A stretch of DNA of 8,527 bases, from NCBI GenBank assembly GCA_009699025.1, contig WLOZ01000063.1:1-8527 (forward strand), given 5' to 3'. Positions 1 to 5,525 of this stretch are shown in pieces. The translations under genes were made by a program, and so were the position numbers. The notes under the pieces were generated by a model that worked only from the letters and a program-made list of their open reading frames with translations, had not been told where the DNA came from and did no database searches. Each line of letters starts with the position of its first letter. The stretch's first letter is position 1. The stretch is from Actinomycetota bacterium. Lineage in GTDB: Bacteria > Actinomycetota > Actinomycetes > S36-B12 > CAIYMF01.

Positions 1-573
1 ACCGGTCTGATGCGCACCGGCGAGCTGTGGGGCATCACGAAGCACGGCATCGAGCCCGACATCCTCGTGACCGGCAAGGGCATTAGCGGCGGCATGTACC
101 CCATTGCCTGCGTGCTGGTGAGCGAGCGCTGCGCCGGCTGGCTCACCGAGGATGGCTTCGGCCACATCTCGACCTTTGGCGGCGCTGAGCTCGGCTGCAT
201 CGCTGGGCTCAAGTCCCTCGAAATCTGCAACCGCCCGGAGACCCGCTCGATGGTGCACTACATCTCCGACTTCATCGGTGCCGGCCTGCGCGAGATCCAG
301 TCGACGTATCCCGACTGGTTCACCGGAATTCGCCAGAACGGAGTGGTGATCGGACTTGAGTTCAGCCACCCCGAGGGCGCCAAGTTCGTGATGAAGCGCC
401 TGTACGAAAACGGCGTGTGGGCGATCTTCTCGACCCTCGACCCCAGCGTGCTGCAGTTCAAGCCTGGGCTGCTGCTGAAGCCCGACCTCGCCGAGGAACT
501 CATGGATCGCGTCGCGGTGTCGGTGGGTCAGGCGTGGGATGACGTCCGCGGTGTCGCGAGGCGGAGCGCCTGA
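1..573 (+). CDS. Class III PLP-dependent aminotransferase-fold enzyme, probable amino-alcohol-phosphate phospho-lyase (5' truncated)
   Basis: C-terminal 190 residues of a class III PLP enzyme; the N-terminal half lies before the window. The fragment opens with TGLMRTG, the tail of the family's DEVQTG.xRTG segment. PDILVTGKGISGG follows, with the PLP Schiff-base lysine at nt 76-78 (fragment residue 26). Then comes STFGGAELGC (about nt 169-198), the family's helix that binds the cofactor phosphate. Relatives include transaminases (ornithine, GABA, diaminobutyrate) and phospho-lyases acting on ethanolamine phosphate or aminopropanol phosphate. The next genes encode an APH-type kinase, an aminopropanol dehydrogenase and an aldehyde dehydrogenase, so I infer elimination of phosphate and ammonia from 1-amino-2-propanol O-phosphate to give propionaldehyde. 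A true transaminase cannot be excluded from the sequence. The TGA stop overlaps the next ATG (TGATG, 571-575), implying translational coupling. I see no encapsulation-type helix at this C-terminus. Confidence 0.88.
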   Translation, partial: TGLMRTGELWGITKHGIEPDILVTGKGISGGMYPIACVLVSERCAGWLTEDGFGHISTFGGAELGCIAGLKSLEICNRPETRSMVHYISDFIGAGLREIQSTYPDWFTGIRQNGVVIGLEFSHPEGAKFVMKRLYENGVWAIFSTLDPSVLQFKPGLLLKPDLAEELMDRVAVSVGQAWDDVRGVARRSA

Positions 574-2138
574 TGGATGCGCTGATGTTCGAGTTGCCCC
601 TCGCGCCAGCCGGTGTGCCGCGCGGTCGAGCGATGATCGAGAGGGCCGAGTGGGCCTCGCGCGCTTTCGCCTCGTTCGACGCGGCATCGGTGCGGCGAAT
701 CGTCGAGGCGGTGGCGCGCGTCGCGGCCGATCACGCACGGCAGTTCGCCGAGGAGGCCGTGGCCGAAACGGGATTCGGGGTGGTGGAGCACAAGGTCATC
801 AAGAACCTGGCCTGCTCCACTGGTCTGGTTGAGGCCTACCGCGACCACGACTTCGTGACTCCTACCATCGACCCCACCGGCAAGATCGTCGAAATTCCGC
901 GGCCGGCCGGAGTGATCCTCGCACTCACACCGTCGACTAACCCCGTGTGCACGGTGTACTTCAAGGTGCTGCTCGCGCTGATGACCCGCAATGCGATCAT
1001 CATCAGCCCGCACCCCTTCGCCGCCGCGGTGTGTGCTGAGGCCGTGCACGTGCTCGCGGCGGCCGCGGTGGCGGCGGGCGCGCCCGACGGTGCCATCCAG
1101 GTGGTCGAGAAGCCCACAGTTCCGCTGATCAACGCGCTCATGACCGACGATCGGGTCGACGTGATCCTCGCCACCGGCGGCACCCCCATGGTGAGGGCCG
1201 CCTACAGCAGTGGCAACCCCGCGATCGGCGTCGGCCCCGGCAATGTGCCCGTGTTCGTCGACGCCAGTGCCGACCTCGCCGCTGCGGCGCAGCGCATCAT
1301 CGACAGCAAGTCGTTCGACCACTCGATCCTGTGCACCAACGAGAGCGTGCTCATCGTCGAAGAGCCCGTGGCCGATGCGTTGATGAGCCAGCTGACTCGT
1401 GCCGGTGGACACCTCCTAGCCGACAGCGACCGTGACGCCGTGCGCGAGCTGCTCTTCCCAGGCGGACGCTTCGACACCCAGTGGGTCGGTCGGTCGGCTG
1501 CCGTCATCGCCGAGGCCGCTGGGGTGCGGGTGCCACCCCGAACCCGGGTACTGCTCGCGCCTTTCGAGCTTGCCGTGCCCGAGGAAATGCTGGCCCACGA
1601 AAAGCTCTGTCCCGTCCTGGGCGTTATCCGGGTACCCACGGCAGCGCGGGGGCTCGCGGTTGCTCAGGCGGTGCTGCGCATCAGCGGAGCCGGTCACTCG
1701 GCGGCCATCCACAGTCGCGATCCGGCTGTCATCATGAGGTTTGCGGCGGGTGTGCGCGTGCTGCGCGTGGCGGTTAACGTGGGCAACAGCCTCGGCAGCT
1801 CTGGCATCGACACCAACCTCGCGCCCACCATGACCATCGGCACCGGATTCTTCGGGCGTTCGTCGGTGGGCGAGAACCTCGAGCCCAAGCATCTGGTCAA
1901 CCACACACGCATCGCGTACAACGCCGACTCGCGCGAGCCCATGGCCGACTTTGCCGGGCTCACCCCGTGGCATGGCTCAACCGACGCGGTGCCCGCCTAC
2001 CCCACGGCCTCCAATGAGAACCTCGAGGGGGCCCACTCGAGCGCGCCGCGAGAGCCGCTCACCGCCCAGAGCGCCGAGCTTCGCGACGAGATTCGCCGTC
2101 TCATCATCGATGAGCTAACCGCTCTGATGAAGGGATGA
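573..2138 (+). CDS. CoA-acylating aldehyde dehydrogenase, microcompartment luminal enzyme (PduP/EutE-like)
   Basis: 521-residue enzyme that should convert an aldehyde, here probably propionaldehyde, plus CoA and NAD+ to acyl-CoA and NADH inside the shell. The Rossmann-type core has LTPSTNP (residues 118-124), TGGTPMV (201-207) and GPGNVPVFVD (221-230), all typical of the PduP/EutE/AdhE branch. The catalytic cysteine is Cys254 in SFDHSILCTNE (codon 1332-1334), matching the PduP-type S.D....C motif. The core ends near residue 460. A Pro/Ser/Ala-rich linker (about 461-499) leads to a charged amphipathic helix (500-521), the usual layout of a C-terminal encapsulation peptide. The ATG at 573 overlaps the upstream stop; a purine-rich GCGGAG about 7 bases upstream can serve as the ribosome site. 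A second in-frame ATG at residue 5 is possible. It is upstream of the shell genes and probably equivalent to MSM0276 of the M. smegmatis RMM locus (from memory). Confidence 0.95.
   Translation: MDALMFELPLAPAGVPRGRAMIERAEWASRAFASFDAASVRRIVEAVARVAADHARQFAEEAVAETGFGVVEHKVIKNLACSTGLVEAYRDHDFVTPTIDPTGKIVEIPRPAGVILALTPSTNPVCTVYFKVLLALMTRNAIIISPHPFAAAVCAEAVHVLAAAAVAAGAPDGAIQVVEKPTVPLINALMTDDRVDVILATGGTPMVRAAYSSGNPAIGVGPGNVPVFVDASADLAAAAQRIIDSKSFDHSILCTNESVLIVEEPVADALMSQLTRAGGHLLADSDRDAVRELLFPGGRFDTQWVGRSAAVIAEAAGVRVPPRTRVLLAPFELAVPEEMLAHEKLCPVLGVIRVPTAARGLAVAQAVLRISGAGHSAAIHSRDPAVIMRFAAGVRVLRVAVNVGNSLGSSGIDTNLAPTMTIGTGFFGRSSVGENLEPKHLVNHTRIAYNADSREPMADFAGLTPWHGSTDAVPAYPTASNENLEGAHSSAPREPLTAQSAELRDEIRRLIIDELTALMKG
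2070..2135 (+). other. C-terminal encapsulation peptide of the aldehyde dehydrogenase
   Basis: This is the last 22 codons of the aldehyde dehydrogenase. The segment AELRDEIRRLIIDELTALMK places hydrophobic residues (L503, I507, L510, I511, L515, L518, M519) on one face and acidic or basic residues on the other. It follows a low-complexity linker and comes right before the stop. In other metabolosomes such helices bind shell proteins or nucleate the enzyme core. The assignment rests on pattern and context, with no direct evidence of targeting. Confidence 0.75.
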
Positions 2139-2141
2139 CCC

Positions 2142-2744
2142 GTGGCTGAGCTTCGCTCCTTCATTTTTATTGACCGTCTGCAGCCGCAGACAATGTCGTA
2201 CCTCGGAACCTGGGTGCGTGGGTCTCTGCCGCGGGCTGATGTTGCGGCGCAGATCATTGAGGTCGCCCCCGGGCTCGACATCGAGCCGCTGACCGACATT
2301 GCACTCAAGCACGCCGATGTGCGCGCTGGCATCCTCGTGGTCGAGCGACAGTTCGGCTACCTCGAGATCCATGGCTCCAGCGCCTCGGTGCGCGCGGCCG
2401 CTGCCGCGGTGCTCGAGCGTCTCGACGCCTCACCGGGCGACGCGCTCAAGCCACAAATTCTGGCGTCACGTATCGTGCCGAGCCTCGACCGCCAGCACGC
2501 CTTTCTCATCAACCGCAACAAGATCGGTTCGATGGCGCTCACGGGCGAGTCACTCTTCGTGCTCGAAATGCAGCCGGCGTCGTACGCGATCCTCGCGGTG
2601 AACGAGGCTGAGAAGGCAGCGCGCATCAAGGTGGTCGACTACCGCATGATGGGTGCCACCGGGCGGGTCTACCTCACCGGTCGCGAGTCCGACGTGCGGG
2701 CGGCGGCTGAGGCAGCCGAAGCCGCGCTGAGGACCGCGACATGA
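2142..2744 (+). CDS. BMC-T tandem-domain shell protein 1 (circularly permuted, MSM0275-like)
   Basis: 200-residue trimer-forming shell protein made of two BMC domains (about residues 3-95 and 103-198). Each domain has the circularly permuted order of EutS, PduU, EutL and PduB: a short N-terminal strand segment (FIFIDRLQPQ; LASRIVPSLD) precedes the core. The core then reads IIEVAPGLDIEPLTDIALK, GILVVERQFGYLEIHGS in domain 1 and FVLEMQPASYAILAVNEAEKA, GATGRVYLTG in domain 2. It begins with GTG (2142), three bases after the aldehyde dehydrogenase stop, with AAGGGA at 2130-2135 as ribosome site. An ATG alternative is absent nearby. It is about 45% identical by eye to the second tandem protein at 3820. 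By position it corresponds to MSM0275, reported, as I recall, to form linear strips that may line facet edges. Confidence 0.93.
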   Translation: MAELRSFIFIDRLQPQTMSYLGTWVRGSLPRADVAAQIIEVAPGLDIEPLTDIALKHADVRAGILVVERQFGYLEIHGSSASVRAAAAAVLERLDASPGDALKPQILASRIVPSLDRQHAFLINRNKIGSMALTGESLFVLEMQPASYAILAVNEAEKAARIKVVDYRMMGATGRVYLTGRESDVRAAAEAAEAALRTAT

Positions 2745-3226
2745 CCGCCGAGCACGACGAGATGCGGTCGATGGTGCGTCAGGCGATCCGTGAGGCACTG
2801 CCGTCGATTGTGCGCGAGGTGGCAGCCGAGCAGGTGGCCTCGCAGCGGTCGTCCGCGGCATCCTTGGCGGCGCTAGACCAGGCGCGCGAGCCGGTGGTGA
2901 TTCGCACCGACGCCGACCTCGACGCCTTCGTGCACCGACTGCTCGCTCTTGCCGACAACCCGGTCACGCGTCAGCACCTGCGCAGCGGCCGGCGTTCGTT
3001 CACCCTTGTGGGTGCCGACGTTCGTACTGCATCGACCGCTGGGCGCTCATCGGGCACCGTTGCGGCGGGCGAGTTGCGGGTCGAGCGCGGTGCCGTGACC
3101 GAGCGTCAGGTGCGTGCTGCAGCAGACCAGGGACTCTCCCTCACGCTCGGCCCCCGAGCCGTGCTCACCCCGCTCGCGCGCGACCGCGCGCGAGCTCTTG
3201 GCGTCGACATCAGGAAGGAGTCCTAG
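2741..3226 (+). CDS. PduM-like small microcompartment protein with N-terminal amphipathic helix
   Basis: 161-residue protein in three parts. An N-terminal amphipathic helix (about residues 7-32, M8, M11, V12, I16, L20, I23, V24, V27 on one face, one Pro at 21) resembles an encapsulation peptide. A Ser/Ala linker (33-50) follows. A small C-terminal domain contains DNPVTRQHLRSGRRSFTL (72-89) and the tail RGAVTERQVRAAADQG...LTPLARDRARALGVDIRKE (116-160). That tail has the shape of the end of PduM, and of the N-terminal segment of EutQ, where a helix-turn is followed by (L/I)TP.A+D.A...GI. PduM has nearly the same length and also starts with an amphipathic helix; in Salmonella it is needed for proper Pdu microcompartment assembly. 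I compare from memory, so homology is probable rather than shown. The start ATG overlaps the upstream stop (ATGA, 2741-2744), with TGAGGA at 2728-2733 as ribosome site. Its catalytic role, if any, is unknown. Confidence 0.85.
   Translation: MTAEHDEMRSMVRQAIREALPSIVREVAAEQVASQRSSAASLAALDQAREPVVIRTDADLDAFVHRLLALADNPVTRQHLRSGRRSFTLVGADVRTASTAGRSSGTVAAGELRVERGAVTERQVRAAADQGLSLTLGPRAVLTPLARDRARALGVDIRKES
2759..2836 (+). other. Putative N-terminal encapsulation-peptide-like helix of the PduM-like protein
   Basis: Codons 7-32 of the PduM-like gene encode an amphipathic helix (core MRSMVRQAIREAL, then IVREVAAEQV) followed by a Ser-rich linker. The spacing of hydrophobic residues is like that of the aldehyde dehydrogenase tail peptide, but it sits at the opposite end of the protein. 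The call is pattern-based only. Confidence 0.5.
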
Positions 3227-3463
3227 ATGCTGCGCGCAACGGTCATTGGCAATGTCTGGGCCACTAAGCGGCTGGCAGAGGTTCCGAACGGAGCCTTCCT
3301 CGAGGTGGAGGTCGACGGCGGCGCACGCCTCATCGCCTTCGACGCACTCGGCACGGGGGTGGGCGAGCAGGTGCTCGTCGCCACCGGGTCGGTTGCGGCG
3401 GGCTGGTTTCCGAGCTCTCCCCCCATCGATGCACTCATCATCGGATCGATTGATCCGAGTTAG
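3227..3463 (+). CDS. BMC-P vertex shell protein (EutN/CcmL family)
   Basis: 78-residue pentamer-forming protein that caps the vertices of the polyhedral shell. The whole protein is one EutN/CcmL beta-barrel domain: the N-terminal MLRATVIGNVWATKR (family pattern M..a.ViG.vwaT+K), then a central FLEVEVDGG...AFDALGTGVGEQVLVATGS, then a C-terminal IDALIIGSID. These are the hallmark family segments, and the length is typical. The ATG directly follows the TAG stop of the PduM-like gene with no gap. AGGAAGGAG at 3212-3220 is a strong ribosome site about 6 bases away. The gene ends just after a 7-bp inverted repeat and is followed by the longest spacer of the operon. By order it corresponds to MSM0273 of the M. 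smegmatis RMM locus. Confidence 0.95.
   Translation: MLRATVIGNVWATKRLAEVPNGAFLEVEVDGGARLIAFDALGTGVGEQVLVATGSVAAGWFPSSPPIDALIIGSIDPS
3441..3458 (+). repeat. Inverted repeat (7-bp stem, 4-base loop) at the end of the vertex gene
   Basis: TCGGATC (3441-3447), loop GATT (3448-3451) and GATCCGA (3452-3458) form a perfect stem, ending two bases before the TAG stop at 3461-3463. It could be a 3' stabilising or translation-slowing structure in the mRNA, or chance. No U-run follows, so it is not an intrinsic terminator. Confidence 0.5.
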
Positions 3464-3499
3464 CCGCACGGCAATCCGACCCACCACCCATCCACCCAC

Positions 3500-3520
3500 C
3501 CCGCTCCACCCCGGAGCGGG
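3500..3520 (+). repeat. Inverted repeat (8-bp stem, 5-base loop) upstream of the hexamer gene
   Basis: CCCGCTCC (3500-3507), loop ACCCC (3508-3512) and GGAGCGGG (3513-3520) pair perfectly. The stem contains an internal GGAG that would be hidden by pairing. It ends six bases before the true ribosome site at 3527-3532. With no following T-run it is unlikely to be a terminator; a 5' stabiliser or processing-site hairpin for the hexamer message is my inference. Confidence 0.6.
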
Positions 3521-3526
3521 CCGCAC

Positions 3527-3532
3527 AAGGAG
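3527..3532 (+). promoter_or_regulatory. Strong ribosome binding site of the hexamer gene
   Basis: AAGGAG lies 6 bases before the ATG at 3539, an ideal Shine-Dalgarno spacing. It fixes this start and fits with high expression of the most abundant shell protein. Confidence 0.8.
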
Positions 3533-3538
3533 AAGCAG

Positions 3539-3823
3539 ATGTCGAACAACGCGATCGGAATGATCGAAACCAAGGGCTACGTGGCCGCCCTCGCCGCCGC
3601 TGACGCGATGGTGAAAGCCGCCAACGTGGTCATCGTCGGACGCGAGCAGGTGGGCGACGGCCTCGTGGCCGTGACCATCGTGGGCGACGTTGGCGCAGTC
3701 AAGGCCGCCACCGAGGCCGGTGCCGAGGCTGCGTCGTCGGTCGGCGAGCTCGTGTCGGTGCATGTGATCCCGCGCCCGCACCCCGAGATCTCTAAGGCGT
3801 TCGCGACCGAGGCTGCAGAGTGA
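3539..3823 (+). CDS. BMC-H hexameric shell protein (PduA/EutM-like)
   Basis: 94-residue major facet protein with one canonical BMC domain. The start [21 protein letters not shown] (residues 4-24) is the diagnostic BMC opening. [11 protein letters not shown] (26-36), the pore loop QVGDGLVAV (37-45), [19 protein letters not shown] (47-65) and the end [14 protein letters not shown] (71-84) follow in the order of PduA and EutM. The residue equivalent to the PduA pore serine (Ser40) is Asp40, which would line the central pore with six acidic side chains. The C-terminus is short, with no long extension. The ATG is set by the AAGGAG site at 3527. The stop overlaps the next gene's GTG (GTGA, 3820-3823), and a strong hairpin begins immediately after the stop. 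By order it corresponds to MSM0272. Confidence 0.97.
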   Translation: MSNNAIGMIETKGYVAALAAADAMVKAANVVIVGREQVGDGLVAVTIVGDVGAVKAATEAGAEAASSVGELVSVHVIPRPHPEISKAFATEAAE

Positions 3824-4473
3824 CTCAGGTCCCGCCACCCGCGGGACCTGAGCTGCGGGTCTACCTTCTCGTCGAGGACCTGCAGCCGCAGTTTGCGGCC
3901 TACCTCGCCACGCCCACCCGGGCGCGCGGGTATCCGCCATTTGCCGGTCAGCACTCGCTGATAGTCGAGGTGGCGCCAGGTCTGGCTATCGAGCGGGTCA
4001 CCGACCTCGCGCTGAGGGCTGAGCCAGCGATCGAGCCAGGGATCCTGTTTGTCGAGCGCCAGTTCGGCGTACTCGAGGTGCATGGCTCACAGCTCGCCGA
4101 TGTGATGCGAGCAGGCGAGGCCATCCTGCGCGGGTTGGGGGCGGCGCCTTCGGATCAGTTGCGTCCGCGGGTGCTCTTTCACGACGTGATCGAGGATGTT
4201 ACCGACCAGCACGCGGTCATCATCAACCGCAATCGCGAGGCGTCGATGCTGATTCCGGGCGATACCCTGCTCGTGTACGAGATGACCCCCGCCCTGTTTG
4301 CGGCAGTTGCGGCGAATGAGGCCGAGAAGGCGGCGCCCGGCATTACGCTCGTCGACGTGTCGATGATTGGGGCGGCCGGACGTGTGTATATCGCTGGAAG
4401 CACCCACGACGTGGGTGTCGCCCGTGAGGCCATCACGAGTGCCCTCGCCGCTGTGGTGGGGCGCGAGCACTAG
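3820..4473 (+). CDS. BMC-T tandem-domain shell protein 2 (circularly permuted, MSM0271-like)
   Basis: 217-residue tandem shell protein, paralogous to the one at 2142 (about 45% identity by eye). It has two permuted BMC domains (about residues 11-106 and 114-212). Shared hallmarks are LQPQ (21-24), [19 protein letters not shown] (48-66), [17 protein letters not shown] (74-90), [10 protein letters not shown] (129-138), ANEAEKAA (165-172) and [10 protein letters not shown] (184-193). Compared with protein 1 it has an N-terminal extension rich in Pro ([10 protein letters not shown]) and one residue more in the YPPFAGQHS region. The GTG start overlaps the hexamer stop; GAGG at 3809-3812 is a modest ribosome site. 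No other usable start precedes the conserved domain. Codons 2-11 coincide with a 12-bp hairpin. By position it matches MSM0271, described as I recall as an unusual double-ringed shell protein without a gated pore. Confidence 0.93.
   Translation: MTQVPPPAGPELRVYLLVEDLQPQFAAYLATPTRARGYPPFAGQHSLIVEVAPGLAIERVTDLALRAEPAIEPGILFVERQFGVLEVHGSQLADVMRAGEAILRGLGAAPSDQLRPRVLFHDVIEDVTDQHAVIINRNREASMLIPGDTLLVYEMTPALFAAVAANEAEKAAPGITLVDVSMIGAAGRVYIAGSTHDVGVAREAITSALAAVVGREH
3824..3852 (+). repeat. Perfect 12-bp inverted repeat (5-base loop) at the hexamer/tandem-protein junction
   Basis: CTCAGGTCCCGC (3824-3835), loop CACCC (3836-3840) and GCGGGACCTGAG (3841-3852) form a perfect, GC-rich stem. It starts one base after the hexamer stop codon and two bases after the GTG start codon of the second tandem protein, so it lies inside that gene's codons 2-11. 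No T-run follows, so it is not a classical terminator. It could shield the 3' end of the hexamer message and make translation of the next gene depend on ribosomes finishing the hexamer gene. Confidence 0.8.
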
Positions 4474-4506
4474 TACGTGCCGGCGGGGGCATCTGGAGGA
4501 GGGTGA
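4474..4506 (+). promoter_or_regulatory. Short spacer with strong ribosome binding site for the kinase gene
   Basis: A 33-base spacer follows the second tandem shell gene. GGAGGAGGG at 4495-4503 is a near-ideal ribosome site for the GTG at 4507 and decides that start. Other GTGs nearby (4478, 4503) are out of the kinase frame. No clear promoter or operator was seen. Confidence 0.6.
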
Positions 4507-5496
4507 GTGGATAACGACACTGAGCGCCTCGAGGCGATCGCGCGCGCGGCCCTGACCCACTACGACGTGGCCCCCGACTGCGACATCACCCTGCTGAACG
4601 TGTCGGAGAACGCGACGTACCTGGTCGCGCCTCCCGAGGGGAAGCGCACAATCCTGCGGGTGCACCGTCGCGGCTACCACTCGCTCGAGGCCATCGAGAG
4701 CGAGCTCGCGTGGGTGGCCGCCCTGCGCGAGGCCGACGTGGTGCGCGCTGCCCCAGTTCTTGTGTCGAGTGAGGGGCGCCGGGTGGTGGAAGCCTCACAC
4801 CCCGATGACGGTGAGACCCGCCATGCCGTGATGTTCGAGTACCTGCCCGGCGTTGAGCCACCCGAGAACCGCCTGGTCGAGGACTTCCAGACGGTGGGCG
4901 CCATCACGGCGCGACTGCACCAGCACGCTCGGTCGTGGACCCCGCCTGCCGGCTTCACGCGATTCACCTGGGATTTCGAGACCTCCCTCGGCCCTCGCGG
5001 GCACTGGGGCAGCTGGCGCGACGGCATGGCGGTGGGGCCGAGCGAGGCCGAGGTGCTTGGCCGGGCGGCCGACCTCATGGGGCGCCGGCTGGCCGCCTAC
5101 GGCAGCGGTCCCGACCGGTTCGGCCTGATTCATGCCGACATGCGGTTGGCGAACCTGCTGGTCGACATCGAGCACGACAATGCGGTGTCGGTGATCGACT
5201 TCGACGACTGCGGCTTTGGCTGGCTGATGTACGACCTCGGAAGCTCGCTGTCGTTCATTGAGCACTACCCGGTGGTGCCCGAACTCATCGACGCGTGGTG
5301 CACGGGCTATCGAACAGTGGCGCCCATCAGCGCAGATGACGAGGCTGAGCTCGAGACCTTCGTGATGTTCCGGCGCCTGCTGCTGGTGTCGTGGATCGGC
5401 TCGCACTCGGCCACCGAACTCGCCCAGGACATGGGCGAGGAGTACACCGAGGTGAGCTGCGAGCTCGCCGAGACCTACCTGCTACGCCACGGCTGA
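4507..5496 (+). CDS. APH-fold kinase, probable amino-alcohol (1-amino-2-propanol) kinase
   Basis: 329-residue member of the aminoglycoside/choline phosphotransferase superfamily. The N-lobe has a glycine-free strand pair ending in TILRVHR (48-54). The catalytic loop is HADMRLAN (H209, catalytic D211, N216), and the metal-binding segment is VIDFDDCG (D231, D233), followed by [11 protein letters not shown] (238-248), the family's conserved stretch. Length is typical. RMM loci carry this kinase beside an aminopropanol dehydrogenase, so I infer ATP-dependent phosphorylation of 1-amino-2-propanol, giving the O-phosphate for the PLP phospho-lyase at the window start. An antibiotic-resistance role is improbable in this operon. 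There is no obvious encapsulation helix, so it may act in the cytosol. The GTG start is chosen by the GGAGGAGGG ribosome site. The substrate is inferred, the fold is seen. Confidence 0.9.
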   Translation: MDNDTERLEAIARAALTHYDVAPDCDITLLNVSENATYLVAPPEGKRTILRVHRRGYHSLEAIESELAWVAALREADVVRAAPVLVSSEGRRVVEASHPDDGETRHAVMFEYLPGVEPPENRLVEDFQTVGAITARLHQHARSWTPPAGFTRFTWDFETSLGPRGHWGSWRDGMAVGPSEAEVLGRAADLMGRRLAAYGSGPDRFGLIHADMRLANLLVDIEHDNAVSVIDFDDCGFGWLMYDLGSSLSFIEHYPVVPELIDAWCTGYRTVAPISADDEAELETFVMFRRLLLVSWIGSHSATELAQDMGEEYTEVSCELAETYLLRHG

Positions 5497-5513
5497 TCCC
5501 CACCACCGCCCCC

Positions 5514-5519
5514 AAGGAG
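5514..5519 (+). promoter_or_regulatory. Ribosome binding site fixing the dehydrogenase start
   Basis: AAGGAG sits 6 bases before the ATG at 5526. The reading frame is open further upstream to 5391, but the upstream part overlaps the kinase gene and has no family similarity. This site and the start of the Rossmann fold make 5526 the start. A C-rich run (5498-5513) precedes it, sharing the word CCCACCACC with the spacer before the hexamer gene. Confidence 0.8.
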
Positions 5520-5525
5520 CATCTA

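Larger units (their letters stand above)
3464..3538 (+). promoter_or_regulatory. 75-base C-rich intercistronic region before the hexamer gene
   Basis: This is the longest spacer in the window. From about 3480 to 3512 the plus strand is nearly all C with A and T and has a single G (CCCACCACCCA and similar words). An 8-bp hairpin and then the AAGGAG ribosome site follow. A C-rich, G-poor transcript is a known setting for Rho loading; here it might allow partial termination, RNA processing, or simply an unstructured ribosome approach. I see no convincing -35/-10 promoter in it. Confidence 0.5.

Noticed and set aside
528..1412. Long minus-strand open frame (294 codons) opposite the aldehyde dehydrogenase gene
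   Set aside because: It lies wholly antisense to a well-conserved enzyme; the translation is rich in His, Arg, Gly and Asp with no domain, as expected from a GC-rich shadow frame.
1416..1973. Minus-strand frame of 185 codons
   Set aside because: Antisense shadow of the aldehyde dehydrogenase, with no recognisable motif.
3114..3563. Plus-strand 149-codon frame across the vertex gene
   Set aside because: It is out of frame with the PduM-like, vertex and hexamer genes and encodes Arg/Ser/Pro-rich low-complexity sequence. It is a shadow.
3824..3852. 12-bp hairpin as an intrinsic terminator
   Set aside because: No T-rich tract follows, and the stem lies within the coding start of a conserved shell gene that must be transcribed.
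4474..4506. Possible GntR operator or promoter in the spacer before the kinase
   Set aside because: Only a 4-bp symmetry (TGCC/GGCA) and a SpeI-type palindrome overlapping the stop were seen; there is no GT...AC operator pattern or -35/-10 pair.
4507..5496. Kinase as an aminoglycoside resistance gene
   Set aside because: The fold is shared with many small-molecule kinases. Its place between shell genes and an aminopropanol dehydrogenase supports a catabolic role.
5391..5525. Upstream extension of the dehydrogenase frame (ATG at 5391)
   Set aside because: It overlaps the kinase gene, has no SDR similarity, and an ideal ribosome site points to 5526. The contact residues also fit numbering from 5526.
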